Positions 46,683 through 54,855 of a stretch of DNA of 64,000 nt are shown one piece after another (position 1 is the first letter of the stretch; each line of letters starts with the position of its first letter). A model generated the notes under the pieces. That model did no database searches. It worked only from the letters and a program-made list of their open reading frames with translations, and was not told the origin of the DNA. The position numbers and the translations under genes are program-made. This DNA is from an uncultured Alphaproteobacteria bacterium (GTDB taxonomy: Bacteria; Pseudomonadota; Alphaproteobacteria; UBA2966), in contig OY282368.1 of assembly GCA_958295725.1 (NCBI GenBank), forward strand, positions 186,001-250,000. Reading direction: 5' to 3'.

Positions 46683-48437
46683 ATGGCAGCCGGCGATTCC
46701 GATCGGTACACGGGCGTTCGCTACCAGCCCGACGACAGGCCTCCGATGGCGCTCTCCGTCGGCCTCGGCCTGCAGCTCGCCCTGTTCTGCGTGGCCGGTA
46801 TCGTGCTGACGCCCTTGATCATCGTACGGGCCGCCGGCGGCACCGAGACCTACCTGTCCTGGGCGGTGTTCGCCGCGGTCGCGGTCAGCGGCGCGACAAC
46901 GGTGCTGCAAGCGGTCCGGATCGGCCGGATTGGCGCCGGCTACGTCCTCGCCATGGGCACGTCCGGGGCCTTCATCGCGGTCTCCGTCGCGGCCCTCGCC
47001 CAGGGCGGTCCGGCGATGCTGGCCACGCTGGTGATCATCTCGTCGTTCTGCCAGTTCGCGCTTGCCGCGCGCCTCTCGCTGCTCCGGCGTATCCTGACTC
47101 CGGCCGTGACCGGGACCGTGATCATGCTGATACCGGTCACGGTGATGCCGATCATCTTCAAGGGGTTCGAAGACGTGCCCTCCGGGACACCGGCGTCCGC
47201 CGCGCCATTCTGCGCCCTCACGACTGCGCTCGTCATCGGCGGCATCGCGCTCAAGGCGACGGGCGCCTCGCGCCTGTGGGCGCCGGTCATCGGCGTCGCC
47301 GCCGGCTCGGCGCTGGCCGCTTTCTACGGCATCTACGACACGGGGCGCGTGGTGGAGGCGTCGTGGATCGGCTTCCCGGAGAACGGATGGCCGAGTTTCG
47401 ATCTCGACTTCGGGCCGGTCTTCTGGACGCTTCTTCCGGCGTTCCTGTTCGTGACTCAGGTCGGCGCCATCGAGACGGTCGGCGACGCGGTCGCCATCCA
47501 GCGCGTGTCGTGGCGCCGGCCCCGCGCGGTGGACTTCCGGTCGGTGCAGGGCGCGGTGGCCGCGGACGGCGTGGGCAACCTGCTGTCCGGCCTCGCGGGC
47601 ACGGTGCCCAACACGACCTATTCGACGAGTATCTCGGTGACCGCGCTCACCGGGGTCGGAGCCCGCGCCGTCGGCGTTGCGGTGGGGGTGGCGTTCGTTG
47701 TCCTGGCGTTCGTTCCCAAGGGGCTCGCCGTGGTCCTGGCGATACCGGGTCCGGTCGCGGCGGCTTACATCACCGTGCTGCTGGCCATGCTGTTCGTGGG
47801 CGGCATGAGGATCGTCGTCCAGGACGGGGTGGACTATCGCAAGAGTCTGGTCGTCGGCGTCGCGTTCTGGGTCGGCGTGGGGTTTCAGAACGGCCTGATC
47901 TTTCCCGAGTACGTCTCGAAGTTCGGGGGTGGCATCCTCGAGAATGGCATGACGGCCGGGGGCCTCGTGGCCATTCTCATAACCCTGTTCATGGAAGTGA
48001 CGGCGCCCCGCCGCCGCCGGATCCAGGTGACGCTGGATGTCTCGGCCCTGCCCGGGATACGGGAGTTCGTCGGCGCTTTCGCGTCCCGCGGCGGCTGGAA
48101 CGACACGATGGCGCGCCGTCTCGACGCCGCCGCGGAGGAGACGTTGCTGACTTTGCTGGAAAAGAACGACGACGGAGAAGGCGGCCCTCGGCGCCTGCTG
48201 CTCACCGCGCACAAGGAAGATGGCGGCGCGGTGCTGGAGTTCATCGCTGCCGCCGGCGAGGAGAACCTCGAGGACCGGATCGCGCTGCTCGACGAGCGGG
48301 CCGGCGAGATCCGGGCCGAGACGGAAATCTCGCTACGGCTGCTGCGGCACTTCGCGTCCTCGGTCCGCCATCAGCAATACCACGGCGCGGATATCGTGAC
48401 CGTCCGGGTGGACGCACCGACGGCGACCCGGGACTGA
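46683..48437 (+). CDS. NCS2 nucleobase permease with C-terminal GHKL-like domain
   Basis: 584 residues. Residues 20 to about 435 form the uracil-xanthine permease fold: VGLGLQLALFCVAGIVLTPL, the long ALAARLSLLRRILTPAVTGTV region, LFVTQVGAIETVGDAVAIQ and GLAGTVPNTTYSTSISVTAL, which holds the substrate-binding motif of NCS2 carriers. The last ~150 residues are soluble: RRIQVTLDVSALPGIREFV then DTMARRLDAAAEETLLTLL and LLLTAHKEDGGAVLEFIAAA. This resembles a degenerate RsbW/anti-sigma-type GHKL ATPase. AAGGA precedes ATG 46683 by seven bases. The transporter would import purines or pyrimidines; the tail may sense state or partner. It lies divergent from the antitoxin fragment. Confidence 0.88.
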   Translation: MAAGDSDRYTGVRYQPDDRPPMALSVGLGLQLALFCVAGIVLTPLIIVRAAGGTETYLSWAVFAAVAVSGATTVLQAVRIGRIGAGYVLAMGTSGAFIAVSVAALAQGGPAMLATLVIISSFCQFALAARLSLLRRILTPAVTGTVIMLIPVTVMPIIFKGFEDVPSGTPASAAPFCALTTALVIGGIALKATGASRLWAPVIGVAAGSALAAFYGIYDTGRVVEASWIGFPENGWPSFDLDFGPVFWTLLPAFLFVTQVGAIETVGDAVAIQRVSWRRPRAVDFRSVQGAVAADGVGNLLSGLAGTVPNTTYSTSISVTALTGVGARAVGVAVGVAFVVLAFVPKGLAVVLAIPGPVAAAYITVLLAMLFVGGMRIVVQDGVDYRKSLVVGVAFWVGVGFQNGLIFPEYVSKFGGGILENGMTAGGLVAILITLFMEVTAPRRRRIQVTLDVSALPGIREFVGAFASRGGWNDTMARRLDAAAEETLLTLLEKNDDGEGGPRRLLLTAHKEDGGAVLEFIAAAGEENLEDRIALLDERAGEIRAETEISLRLLRHFASSVRHQQYHGADIVTVRVDAPTATRD

Positions 48438-48570
48438 CGGGCGCGCGCACGGGCCGGTCGTCCGATCGTCGCGCCGCATGGATCGTTTCCGCCGTCCGCG
48501 GGTCGCCGGCGCCGCGAACACCGGTAGCGACTTCCGCCGCCCCGGTCGAGGCACGGACGATCCTGAGTCG

Positions 48571-50913
48571 TCACGACCGGGTCCGGCTTCCCGCCTCGCG
48601 GAGGGCGCGCCAGACCCTCTGTGGTGTGGCCGGCCCATCGAGGCGCGTCACGCCGCGCGGCGCCAGCGCGTGGAGGACGGCGTTGATCACCGCCGGGAAG
48701 GCGGCGATGGCGCCGGCCTCGCCCAACCCCTTCACGCCCAGGGGGTTGGTCGCGCAGGGAATGCCCTGGAACGCCAGCTCGAAGGACGGCAGGTCGTCGG
48801 CCCGCGGCAGTGCGTAGTCCATGAACGACCCGGTCAGCGGCTGGCCGGTGTCCGGATCGTAGACCGCCCGCTCCAGCAGGGCCTGCCCGACGCCCTGGGC
48901 GACCGCGCCGTGGACCTGCCCCGCCGCGATCATGGGATTGACGATCACGCCGAAGTCGTCGATGGCTACGTAGCGCAACAACGTCACGACGCCGGTGTCG
49001 GGATCGACCTCGACCTCGGCGGCGTGACAGCCGTTGGGAAAGGTCCCGCGCTCGCGCGCGAACAGGTGGTAGGCGTCGAGGCCCGGTTTCACGCCCTCGG
49101 GCAGGTTGGCCGGATCCTGGGCCAGCCGGGCGGCCTCGAACAGATCGAGGCCGCGGTCCGTCCCCGTCACGAGGAACCGCCCGTCGACGAACTCGATGTC
49201 CGCTTCTGCCGCCTCGAGGATCCGCGCGGCGACCACCCGCCCCTTGGCGACGACCTTCCGGGCCGCGAAGCGCATCGCCGTCCCCGCCATGAACGTGGCG
49301 CGGGAGCTGCCGTGCCCGCCGCCCGTCGGCAAGAGGTCCGTATCGCCCGCGAGGTAGCGGACGCGCGCGTTGGGCACACCCAGCATTCCGGAAACGAGTT
49401 GCCGGAAGGTGGTCTCGTGCCCCTGGCCGATGGCCGTGGTCCCGACGATCAGCGCTACCCGGTCGTCGTCGTCGAAGCGGAGCGCCGCGTTCTCCTCCGG
49501 CGGACCCAGGGTGATCTTGATATGGTGGGCGATCCCGTGACCGCGCAGGACTCCCCGTGCCTCCGACCGCCGCCGCCGCGTCTCGAATCCGGCGAGGTCG
49601 AGCGTGGCGACCGCGGTCTCCTGATTGGCGGGGAAATCGCCGCTGTCGATGGTCGTGCCGCAGGCGTTGGTGAACGGCATGGCGGCCCCCGGCACGAGGT
49701 TGCGGCGGCGCAGTTCGACGGGATCCAGACCCGTCTCCCGGGCTGCCCGGTCGATCAGGCGCTCCATGAGGTAGACCGCCTCGGCGAACCCGGGGCCGCG
49801 TGTCACGCCAAGCGGTGCCGTGTTCGTATGCGCGGCCTCGAAATCGACGTGGAAGGCGGGCAACGCGTAGACGGCGCCCATGAGAGCCACGTATTGCAGG
49901 CCGCCGACCGCCCCCACAGCGCCCGTCAGATAGGCGCCGAGGTTGGCCATAGTGGACACGCGCAAGGCGAGGAACCGGCCCTCGACGTCGAGCGCGAGCT
50001 CGGCGCGGCTCGTATGGTCGCGGGCCTGATCGTCGACGACGAACGCGTCGGAGCGGGTGGCGATCCACTTCACGGGCCGGCCCGTCTCGCGGGCCGCCCA
50101 GAGGATCGGCGCGTATTCCGGATAGGGGAAGTTCCTGGCCCCGAACCCGCCGCCGACGTCCGGCGCCACGAGGCGGACACGCCCGGGCTCCACCCCCAGC
50201 GTCGCCGCGACGTTGTCGCGGATCGCATACAGCCCCTGGCAGGCCACATGCAGCGTGTAGCGCTTCGACGCCGCGTCGAACGCGCCGATGGCGCCGCGCG
50301 GCTCCATGGGACTCGCGACGATGCGGTGGTTGGCCACGTCGATTCGCGCCACGTGCGCCGCGGCCGCGAACGCCGCGTCGACCGCCGCCCGGTCGCCGAC
50401 GGACTCCTCGACGCACAGGTTGCCGCCGGAGTCTTCGTCGAGCGGCGCCGCGTCGGCGGCGAGCGCGGCCGCGGGAGTCGCCGCCGCGGGCAGGTCCTCG
50501 TAGTCGACGGCGATGCGCTCGACGGCATCGAGCGCCCGTTCGCGCGTCTCGGCCACCACCATCGCGACCGGCTCGCCGACATGGCGCGCGCGGTCCACGG
50601 CGAGGGGGAAGCGCGGCGGGTACGCGAACGGCGCGCCGGTCAGGGGGCTCCGCGACCGATAGGGCGCGATCGGCCCGATGTTGGCGGCCGTCTGGTCCCG
50701 GCCGATGAGAACGGCGAGAACGCCGGGCGCGGCGCGGGCGTCTTCCGTCTCGATCCCGAGGATACGGGCGTGCGCGTGGGGCGATCGGAGGACGACGGCG
50801 TGCGCCATCCCGTCCATCTTCATATCGTCGATATAAGCGCCAGCGCCGGTCAGGAACCGTTCGTCCTCGATTCGCTTCGGCGCCTCGCCGATACCGACGC
50901 GGTTCTCGTCCAT
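48571..50913 (-). CDS. Molybdenum hydroxylase large subunit (CoxL/xanthine dehydrogenase family)
   Basis: 780 residues. The N-terminal domain has RIEDERFLTGAGAYIDDM and RSPHAHARILGIE. The Mo-pterin region includes APDVGGGFGARNFPYPEYA, GVTRGPGFAEAVYLMERL and GTTAIGQGHETTFRQL, and near the C-terminus GVKGLGEAGAIAA provides the catalytic Glu. The AYXCSFR loop specific for true CO dehydrogenase is not seen, so this is a hydroxylase of unknown organic substrate. ATG 50913 fits. The FAD and 2Fe-2S subunits are not adjacent. The amidase pair lies upstream on the same strand, with an IS end between. Confidence 0.92.
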   Translation of the reverse strand: MDENRVGIGEAPKRIEDERFLTGAGAYIDDMKMDGMAHAVVLRSPHAHARILGIETEDARAAPGVLAVLIGRDQTAANIGPIAPYRSRSPLTGAPFAYPPRFPLAVDRARHVGEPVAMVVAETRERALDAVERIAVDYEDLPAAATPAAALAADAAPLDEDSGGNLCVEESVGDRAAVDAAFAAAAHVARIDVANHRIVASPMEPRGAIGAFDAASKRYTLHVACQGLYAIRDNVAATLGVEPGRVRLVAPDVGGGFGARNFPYPEYAPILWAARETGRPVKWIATRSDAFVVDDQARDHTSRAELALDVEGRFLALRVSTMANLGAYLTGAVGAVGGLQYVALMGAVYALPAFHVDFEAAHTNTAPLGVTRGPGFAEAVYLMERLIDRAARETGLDPVELRRRNLVPGAAMPFTNACGTTIDSGDFPANQETAVATLDLAGFETRRRRSEARGVLRGHGIAHHIKITLGPPEENAALRFDDDDRVALIVGTTAIGQGHETTFRQLVSGMLGVPNARVRYLAGDTDLLPTGGGHGSSRATFMAGTAMRFAARKVVAKGRVVAARILEAAEADIEFVDGRFLVTGTDRGLDLFEAARLAQDPANLPEGVKPGLDAYHLFARERGTFPNGCHAAEVEVDPDTGVVTLLRYVAIDDFGVIVNPMIAAGQVHGAVAQGVGQALLERAVYDPDTGQPLTGSFMDYALPRADDLPSFELAFQGIPCATNPLGVKGLGEAGAIAAFPAVINAVLHALAPRGVTRLDGPATPQRVWRALREAGSRTRS

Positions 50914-50964
50914 CCTTGTCCCGCCCCTCCCCTCCTTCCCGACGATACTCACGCCGACGCCCGG

Positions 50965-50991
50965 TGTCTCACATGTGTCCGGACCAGGACA
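50965..50991. repeat. Solo IS481 terminus overlapping the amidase 3' end
   Basis: GTCTCACATGTGTCCGGACC followed by AGGACA matches the IS481 right end with a few changes. On the minus strand it codes for the last residues of the amidase (PVSWSGHM) and includes its stop codon. No transposase remains. Confidence 0.75.
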
Positions 50992-52405
50992 CCGGGAGGT
51001 CCGGCGCCCGCTCGTGCCAGCCGGTCTCGCGCTGGTACAGGTGCGCCATGTTCAGCAACCGGGCCTCCGCGAACGGCCGCCCGACCAGCTGAAACGCGAC
51101 GGGAAGCCCGTCGTCCGTGAACCCGCAGGGGACCGAGACGGCGGGCAGACCGAAATAGCTGACGGGCCGTGTGAACTTGGGGAAGAGGCCCATGCTCCGC
51201 GCGGCGCGCTCCGGAGACGCCGGATTGCAGTCCGTCAGGGCCGGCGCCGGTGCCGGCCCCGTCGGGATATGCAGGACGTCGACGCGGTCTAGCACCTGAT
51301 CGAGGAACTCGTCGAGCAGCGGGCCGCGCAGGCGCAGCGCCTCGATGTAACGGGTCGCGGGAATGAACAGGCCCGGTTCCATCGGCGCGCGGATGGCGAC
51401 CTGGTAGTCGTCGGGCCGTTCGGCGAGCCACTTCTCGTGAAGCGCCGCGGCTTCCGCCGCCAGGATGAGCTGTCCGAGGCGCATGGCCAGGGCCGGGTTC
51501 GGCACGGAGACTTCCACCGGCTCGGCGCCGAGCGCCCGGAACACCTCGCGGGAATGCGCCATACCCCTGGCGACGCTCTCGTCGATGTCCTCGTTGTAGT
51601 AGTTGGCGGCGACTCCGATCCGGAGGCCTTTCAGGGACGTCTCCAGCCCCTCCTCGTAGTCGGGGATGGGTTCGGCGCTCGACTGCGGATCGCGCGGGTC
51701 GAAGCCGGCGATGGCGGTCATCGTCCTGGCCACGTCCCGCGCCGTCCGCGCCATGGGGCCCAGCGTGTCGGTCGCCCACGAGCGCGGCATGACGCCGTGC
51801 CGCGACACCCTGCCGTCGGTCGGCTTGATCCCGACGACGCCGCAAAGACCAGCCGGGATACGCACGGACCCGCCCGTGTCCGAACCCAGGGAACCGGTCA
51901 CCATGCGCGCCGCCACGGCGGCCGCGGACCCGCTGGACGATCCTCCCGGTACGTGATCCGTGTTCCACGGGTTCCGGCAATCGCCGAAGTGCTCGTTATG
52001 GCCGGTGCCGCCGGCGGCGAACTCCGCCATGTTGAGGGTGCCGACCTCGATCGCGCCGGCGGTGTCGAGCCGCTCCAGGGCGGTCGCGGTGACGTCCGCC
52101 ACCGCGTCGCGCCGGATCTTCGAACCGCATGTCGACACGCGGCCCTTCCTGTAGAGCAAGTCCTTGTGGGCCATGGGCACGCCGAGGAGCGGCGGCGCCT
52201 CGTCTCTCCTCGACAGCGCCGCGTCCGCGCGACGGGCGGCGTCGAGTGCCCGGTCGCCGTCGATGGAGATGAAGGCGTTGACGAGGGGCTGCGTCCGGTC
52301 GATCCGGGCCAGCGTCGCTTCCGTCGCCTCGACGGAGGAAACGCGGCGCGCCCGGATGGCGTCGGCGAGGTCGCACAGCGTGTGGTCGGTGATGTCCACG
52401 CTCAC
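50969..52405 (-). CDS. Amidase-signature family hydrolase
   Basis: 478 residues. The Ser-cisSer-Lys triad is Lys81 (VPMAHKDLLY), Ser156 (PGGSSSGSAAA) and Ser180 (GSDTGGSVRIPAG), spaced as in other members. The enzyme hydrolyses amides or carbamoyl compounds; AtzE-type 1-carboxybiuret hydrolases and GatA belong here. GTG 52405 overlaps the stop of the upstream small gene, indicating coupling. The last eight residues come from an IS481 terminus, so the natural C-terminus has been replaced. Confidence 0.93.
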   Translation of the reverse strand: MSVDITDHTLCDLADAIRARRVSSVEATEATLARIDRTQPLVNAFISIDGDRALDAARRADAALSRRDEAPPLLGVPMAHKDLLYRKGRVSTCGSKIRRDAVADVTATALERLDTAGAIEVGTLNMAEFAAGGTGHNEHFGDCRNPWNTDHVPGGSSSGSAAAVAARMVTGSLGSDTGGSVRIPAGLCGVVGIKPTDGRVSRHGVMPRSWATDTLGPMARTARDVARTMTAIAGFDPRDPQSSAEPIPDYEEGLETSLKGLRIGVAANYYNEDIDESVARGMAHSREVFRALGAEPVEVSVPNPALAMRLGQLILAAEAAALHEKWLAERPDDYQVAIRAPMEPGLFIPATRYIEALRLRGPLLDEFLDQVLDRVDVLHIPTGPAPAPALTDCNPASPERAARSMGLFPKFTRPVSYFGLPAVSVPCGFTDDGLPVAFQLVGRPFAEARLLNMAHLYQRETGWHERAPDLPVSWSGHM

Positions 52406-52623
52406 GCTCCCGGCCGTTCCCGCGCGGCTCGATCCAGCGCCCGGTGAGCGCTCGCCAGCTCCTCGTCGAAGTCGGGCACGCGTCCGGCGCGCCGCGCCGC
52501 TCCAGCGAGCGCGGCGGCCTGCCGCGCGATCTCGGCGGCGCGATCCTCCGTCAGCTCGATCCCGTAGAGCTCCCGGGCCATCGCCCGGACGGTCTCCCCA
52601 CTGTAGCCCCCGTTACCGTTCAT
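52402..52623 (-). CDS. AtzG-like small companion of the amidase
   Basis: 73 residues, helical and acidic/Ala-rich: MNGNGGYSGETVRAMARELYG, then ELTEDRAAEIARQAAALAGA. Size and position directly before an amidase-signature gene, with a 4-bp GTGA overlap, resemble AtzG, the GatC-like small subunit that stabilises AtzE. The assignment rests on context and general pattern, since the sequence is short. No other GatC-like gene is nearby. Confidence 0.65.
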   Translation of the reverse strand: MNGNGGYSGETVRAMARELYGIELTEDRAAEIARQAAALAGAARRAGRVPDFDEELASAHRALDRAARERPGA

Positions 52624-53154
52624 GCCCTGTCTCCCTTCGGAACGTCGCTCCGGCCATTCTTACATCAACGGGCGTCGTGGCGCGTGGCGCCTTCGACTTC
52701 GAAACGAGTCATGCCGCCCGCCGTCCCTGTCTCGCCGGTCCGCCGGCGTCGAGACCGTGGACCGGCTCCTCTCCGACACCCTCGACCTGGAGGTCGAGAA
52801 CGGGGCGTTCAGGTCGTCGTTCTTGTGTCTGTACGGCGACGCCGAGCCGGCGCGCGGGGGACAAGTGCGCCCGGGCGGCGGCGAACCGGCCCTCAACGGC
52901 GGTATGGATGGCGAAATCGACGCATCGAAGCCCAACCCAAGCACCCAAATCCCCAATCGAACTCACCCTCCTGGGAAAACTCCTGAAATCCAGCTTTAGG
53001 CAGAGGTCTCGGATGGTAAGACCCCCGGCCGGTCACCCGTTGACTTTCACGACCTTTTGATTTGAAAAGGGAAGAGAACGAACAAGCGTGCGCGGTCGCG
53101 CGCCCCATCGCCTGGGGCTGACGTTTTCGATTCACCGATGCCCCGTGGGGAAAG
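52624..53154. other. 531-bp spacer before the formate dehydrogenase genes
   Basis: No gene can be supported here. Several short open frames on both strands are Pro/Arg/Ser-rich. A weak promoter candidate for the formate dehydrogenase is TTGACT at 53040-53045 with TGAAAA 17 bases further on. The stretch 52960-53080 is less GC-rich than its surroundings. Confidence 0.4.
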
Positions 53155-54855
53155 ATGCCGGGACCGGAGAAGTTCAGTGGCGGGATGCGAAGCCCGGGCG
53201 CCCGGCGCGGCAGGGCCCGCCCCTTTCCGAAGGGCCGGCAGGTCGACCCCGAGGCGCTGCGGGAGATCAGGGCGTTGCTGGGCGATGCGCCCCGGCGGCG
53301 GGACCTCCTGATCGAATACCTGCATCTCGTCCAGGACCGCTACAACCGGCTCTCTCATCGTCATCTGGTGGCGCTCGCTCACGACCTGCGGCTACCGATG
53401 GCGGAGGTGTTCGAGACGGCTACCTTCTATGCCCATTGGGACGTGGTCGACGACGACACCGCCCTGCCCGCGATCACCGTCCGGGTTTGCGACAGCCTGA
53501 CCTGCGAGATGTTCGGAGCGCCGCGGCTCATCGAGGAGCTCGGGCAGAGGCTGGGCGGGAACGCCCGGGTCGTGCCCGGCCCGTGCATGGGACGGTGCGA
53601 GGGCGCGCCCGTCGCCTGCGTGGGGCGCAACTACCTGAAGCGGGCGACCGTGGAGACAGTCGGCCGCGCGGTCGACAATGGAGAGACAGAAGAGGCCGTG
53701 GCCGCGTATATCGGATTCGACGACTACGTCGCGCACGGCGGCTACTCGGCGCTCCGGGCGTGCGTCGGCGGCGACAGGCCGGTCGGGGACGTTCTCGACC
53801 GTGTCGAACGAAGCGCCCTTCGGGGTCTGGGCGGCGCCGGATTTCCCACGGCCCGCAAATGGCGGTTCGTCCGGCAGGAACCCCGGCCGCGGCTCATGGC
53901 CGTCAATGCCGACGAAGGGGAACCGGGAACGTTCAAGGACCGGCACTACCTCGAGACGGACCCTCACCGGTTCCTCGAAGGCATGTTGATCGCCGCCTGG
54001 GTCGTCGAGGCCGAGGACGTATACATCTACCTGCGGGACGAGTATCCCGCCATCCGCCAGCTGTTGACGGTCGAACTCGACCGCGTTCGCGTGGAAGGAC
54101 TGGCGGACGGCGTGACGATTCACGTTCGCCGGGGCGCGGGCGCCTATATCTGCGGCGAGGAATCGGCGATGCTGGAGAGCATCGAGGGAAAACGGGGCTT
54201 GCCACGCCACAAACCTCCGTTCCCTTCCCAGGTCGGACTGTTCGGGCGTCCCACGCTGATCAACAACGTCGAGACGCTCTATTGGGTGCGCGACATTCTC
54301 GAGCGCGGAGCGGACTGGTACGCCGACCAGGGGCGCAACGGCCGCGAGGGACCGCGGTCGTTCTCCGTGTCGGGCCGGGTCAGGGACCCCGGCGTCAAGT
54401 TCGCGCCGGCCGGCATCACGGCGCGCGAGCTGATCGACGAGTACTGCGGCGGGATGGCGGACGGCCACGTGTTCAAGGCCTACCTGCCGGGCGGCGCGTC
54501 CGGCGGGATCCTGCCCGCGTCGCTCGCCGACACGCCGCTCGATTTCGGCACCCTCGAGGAGCACGGAGGCCTGATCGGGTCCGCGGCCGTCATCGTCCTG
54601 TCCCAGGCGGACAGCGTGAGGGCCAGCGCCCTCAATCTCATGCGGTTCTTCGAGGACGAGAGCTGCGGTCAGTGCACGCCCTGCCGGATCGGGACGGAAA
54701 AGGCCGTCGAGCTCATGCGGCAACCCGCGTGGGACGCCTCGTTGCTCCGGGAGCTCGGGCAATGCATGGTGGACGCCTCGATCTGCGGACTGGGCCAGGC
54801 CGCCCCCAACCCGCTCCGGCACGTCCTCGAGTTTTTCCCGGAGGAAGTCGCATGA
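53155..54855 (+). CDS. NAD-dependent formate dehydrogenase beta subunit (NuoE-NuoF fusion)
   Basis: 566 residues. Residues 30-185 are NuoE-like with [2Fe-2S] ligands Cys112, Cys117, Cys144 and Cys148. Residues 190-560 are NuoF-like: FMN/NADH motifs GLGGAGFP (224-231), NADEGEPG (251-258) and GAGAYICGEESAML (327-340), and [4Fe-4S] ligands Cys504, Cys507, Cys510 and Cys544. It passes electrons from the formate-oxidising alpha subunit to NAD+. The fused arrangement matches the two-subunit FDH1 type known from Methylobacterium rather than separate FdsG and FdsB. Its stop overlaps the alpha-subunit start as ATGA. ATG 53155 has GGGGAAAG close upstream. Confidence 0.93.
   Translation: MPGPEKFSGGMRSPGARRGRARPFPKGRQVDPEALREIRALLGDAPRRRDLLIEYLHLVQDRYNRLSHRHLVALAHDLRLPMAEVFETATFYAHWDVVDDDTALPAITVRVCDSLTCEMFGAPRLIEELGQRLGGNARVVPGPCMGRCEGAPVACVGRNYLKRATVETVGRAVDNGETEEAVAAYIGFDDYVAHGGYSALRACVGGDRPVGDVLDRVERSALRGLGGAGFPTARKWRFVRQEPRPRLMAVNADEGEPGTFKDRHYLETDPHRFLEGMLIAAWVVEAEDVYIYLRDEYPAIRQLLTVELDRVRVEGLADGVTIHVRRGAGAYICGEESAMLESIEGKRGLPRHKPPFPSQVGLFGRPTLINNVETLYWVRDILERGADWYADQGRNGREGPRSFSVSGRVRDPGVKFAPAGITARELIDEYCGGMADGHVFKAYLPGGASGGILPASLADTPLDFGTLEEHGGLIGSAAVIVLSQADSVRASALNLMRFFEDESCGQCTPCRIGTEKAVELMRQPAWDASLLRELGQCMVDASICGLGQAAPNPLRHVLEFFPEEVA

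Noticed and set aside
48478..51120. 880-codon open frame on the plus strand opposite the molybdenum hydroxylase
   Set aside because: Antisense shadow of a gene with strong conserved motifs.
52709..52966. 85-codon minus-strand frame in the spacer before the formate dehydrogenase genes
   Set aside because: No recognisable family, no ribosome site and competing frames on both strands of similar quality.
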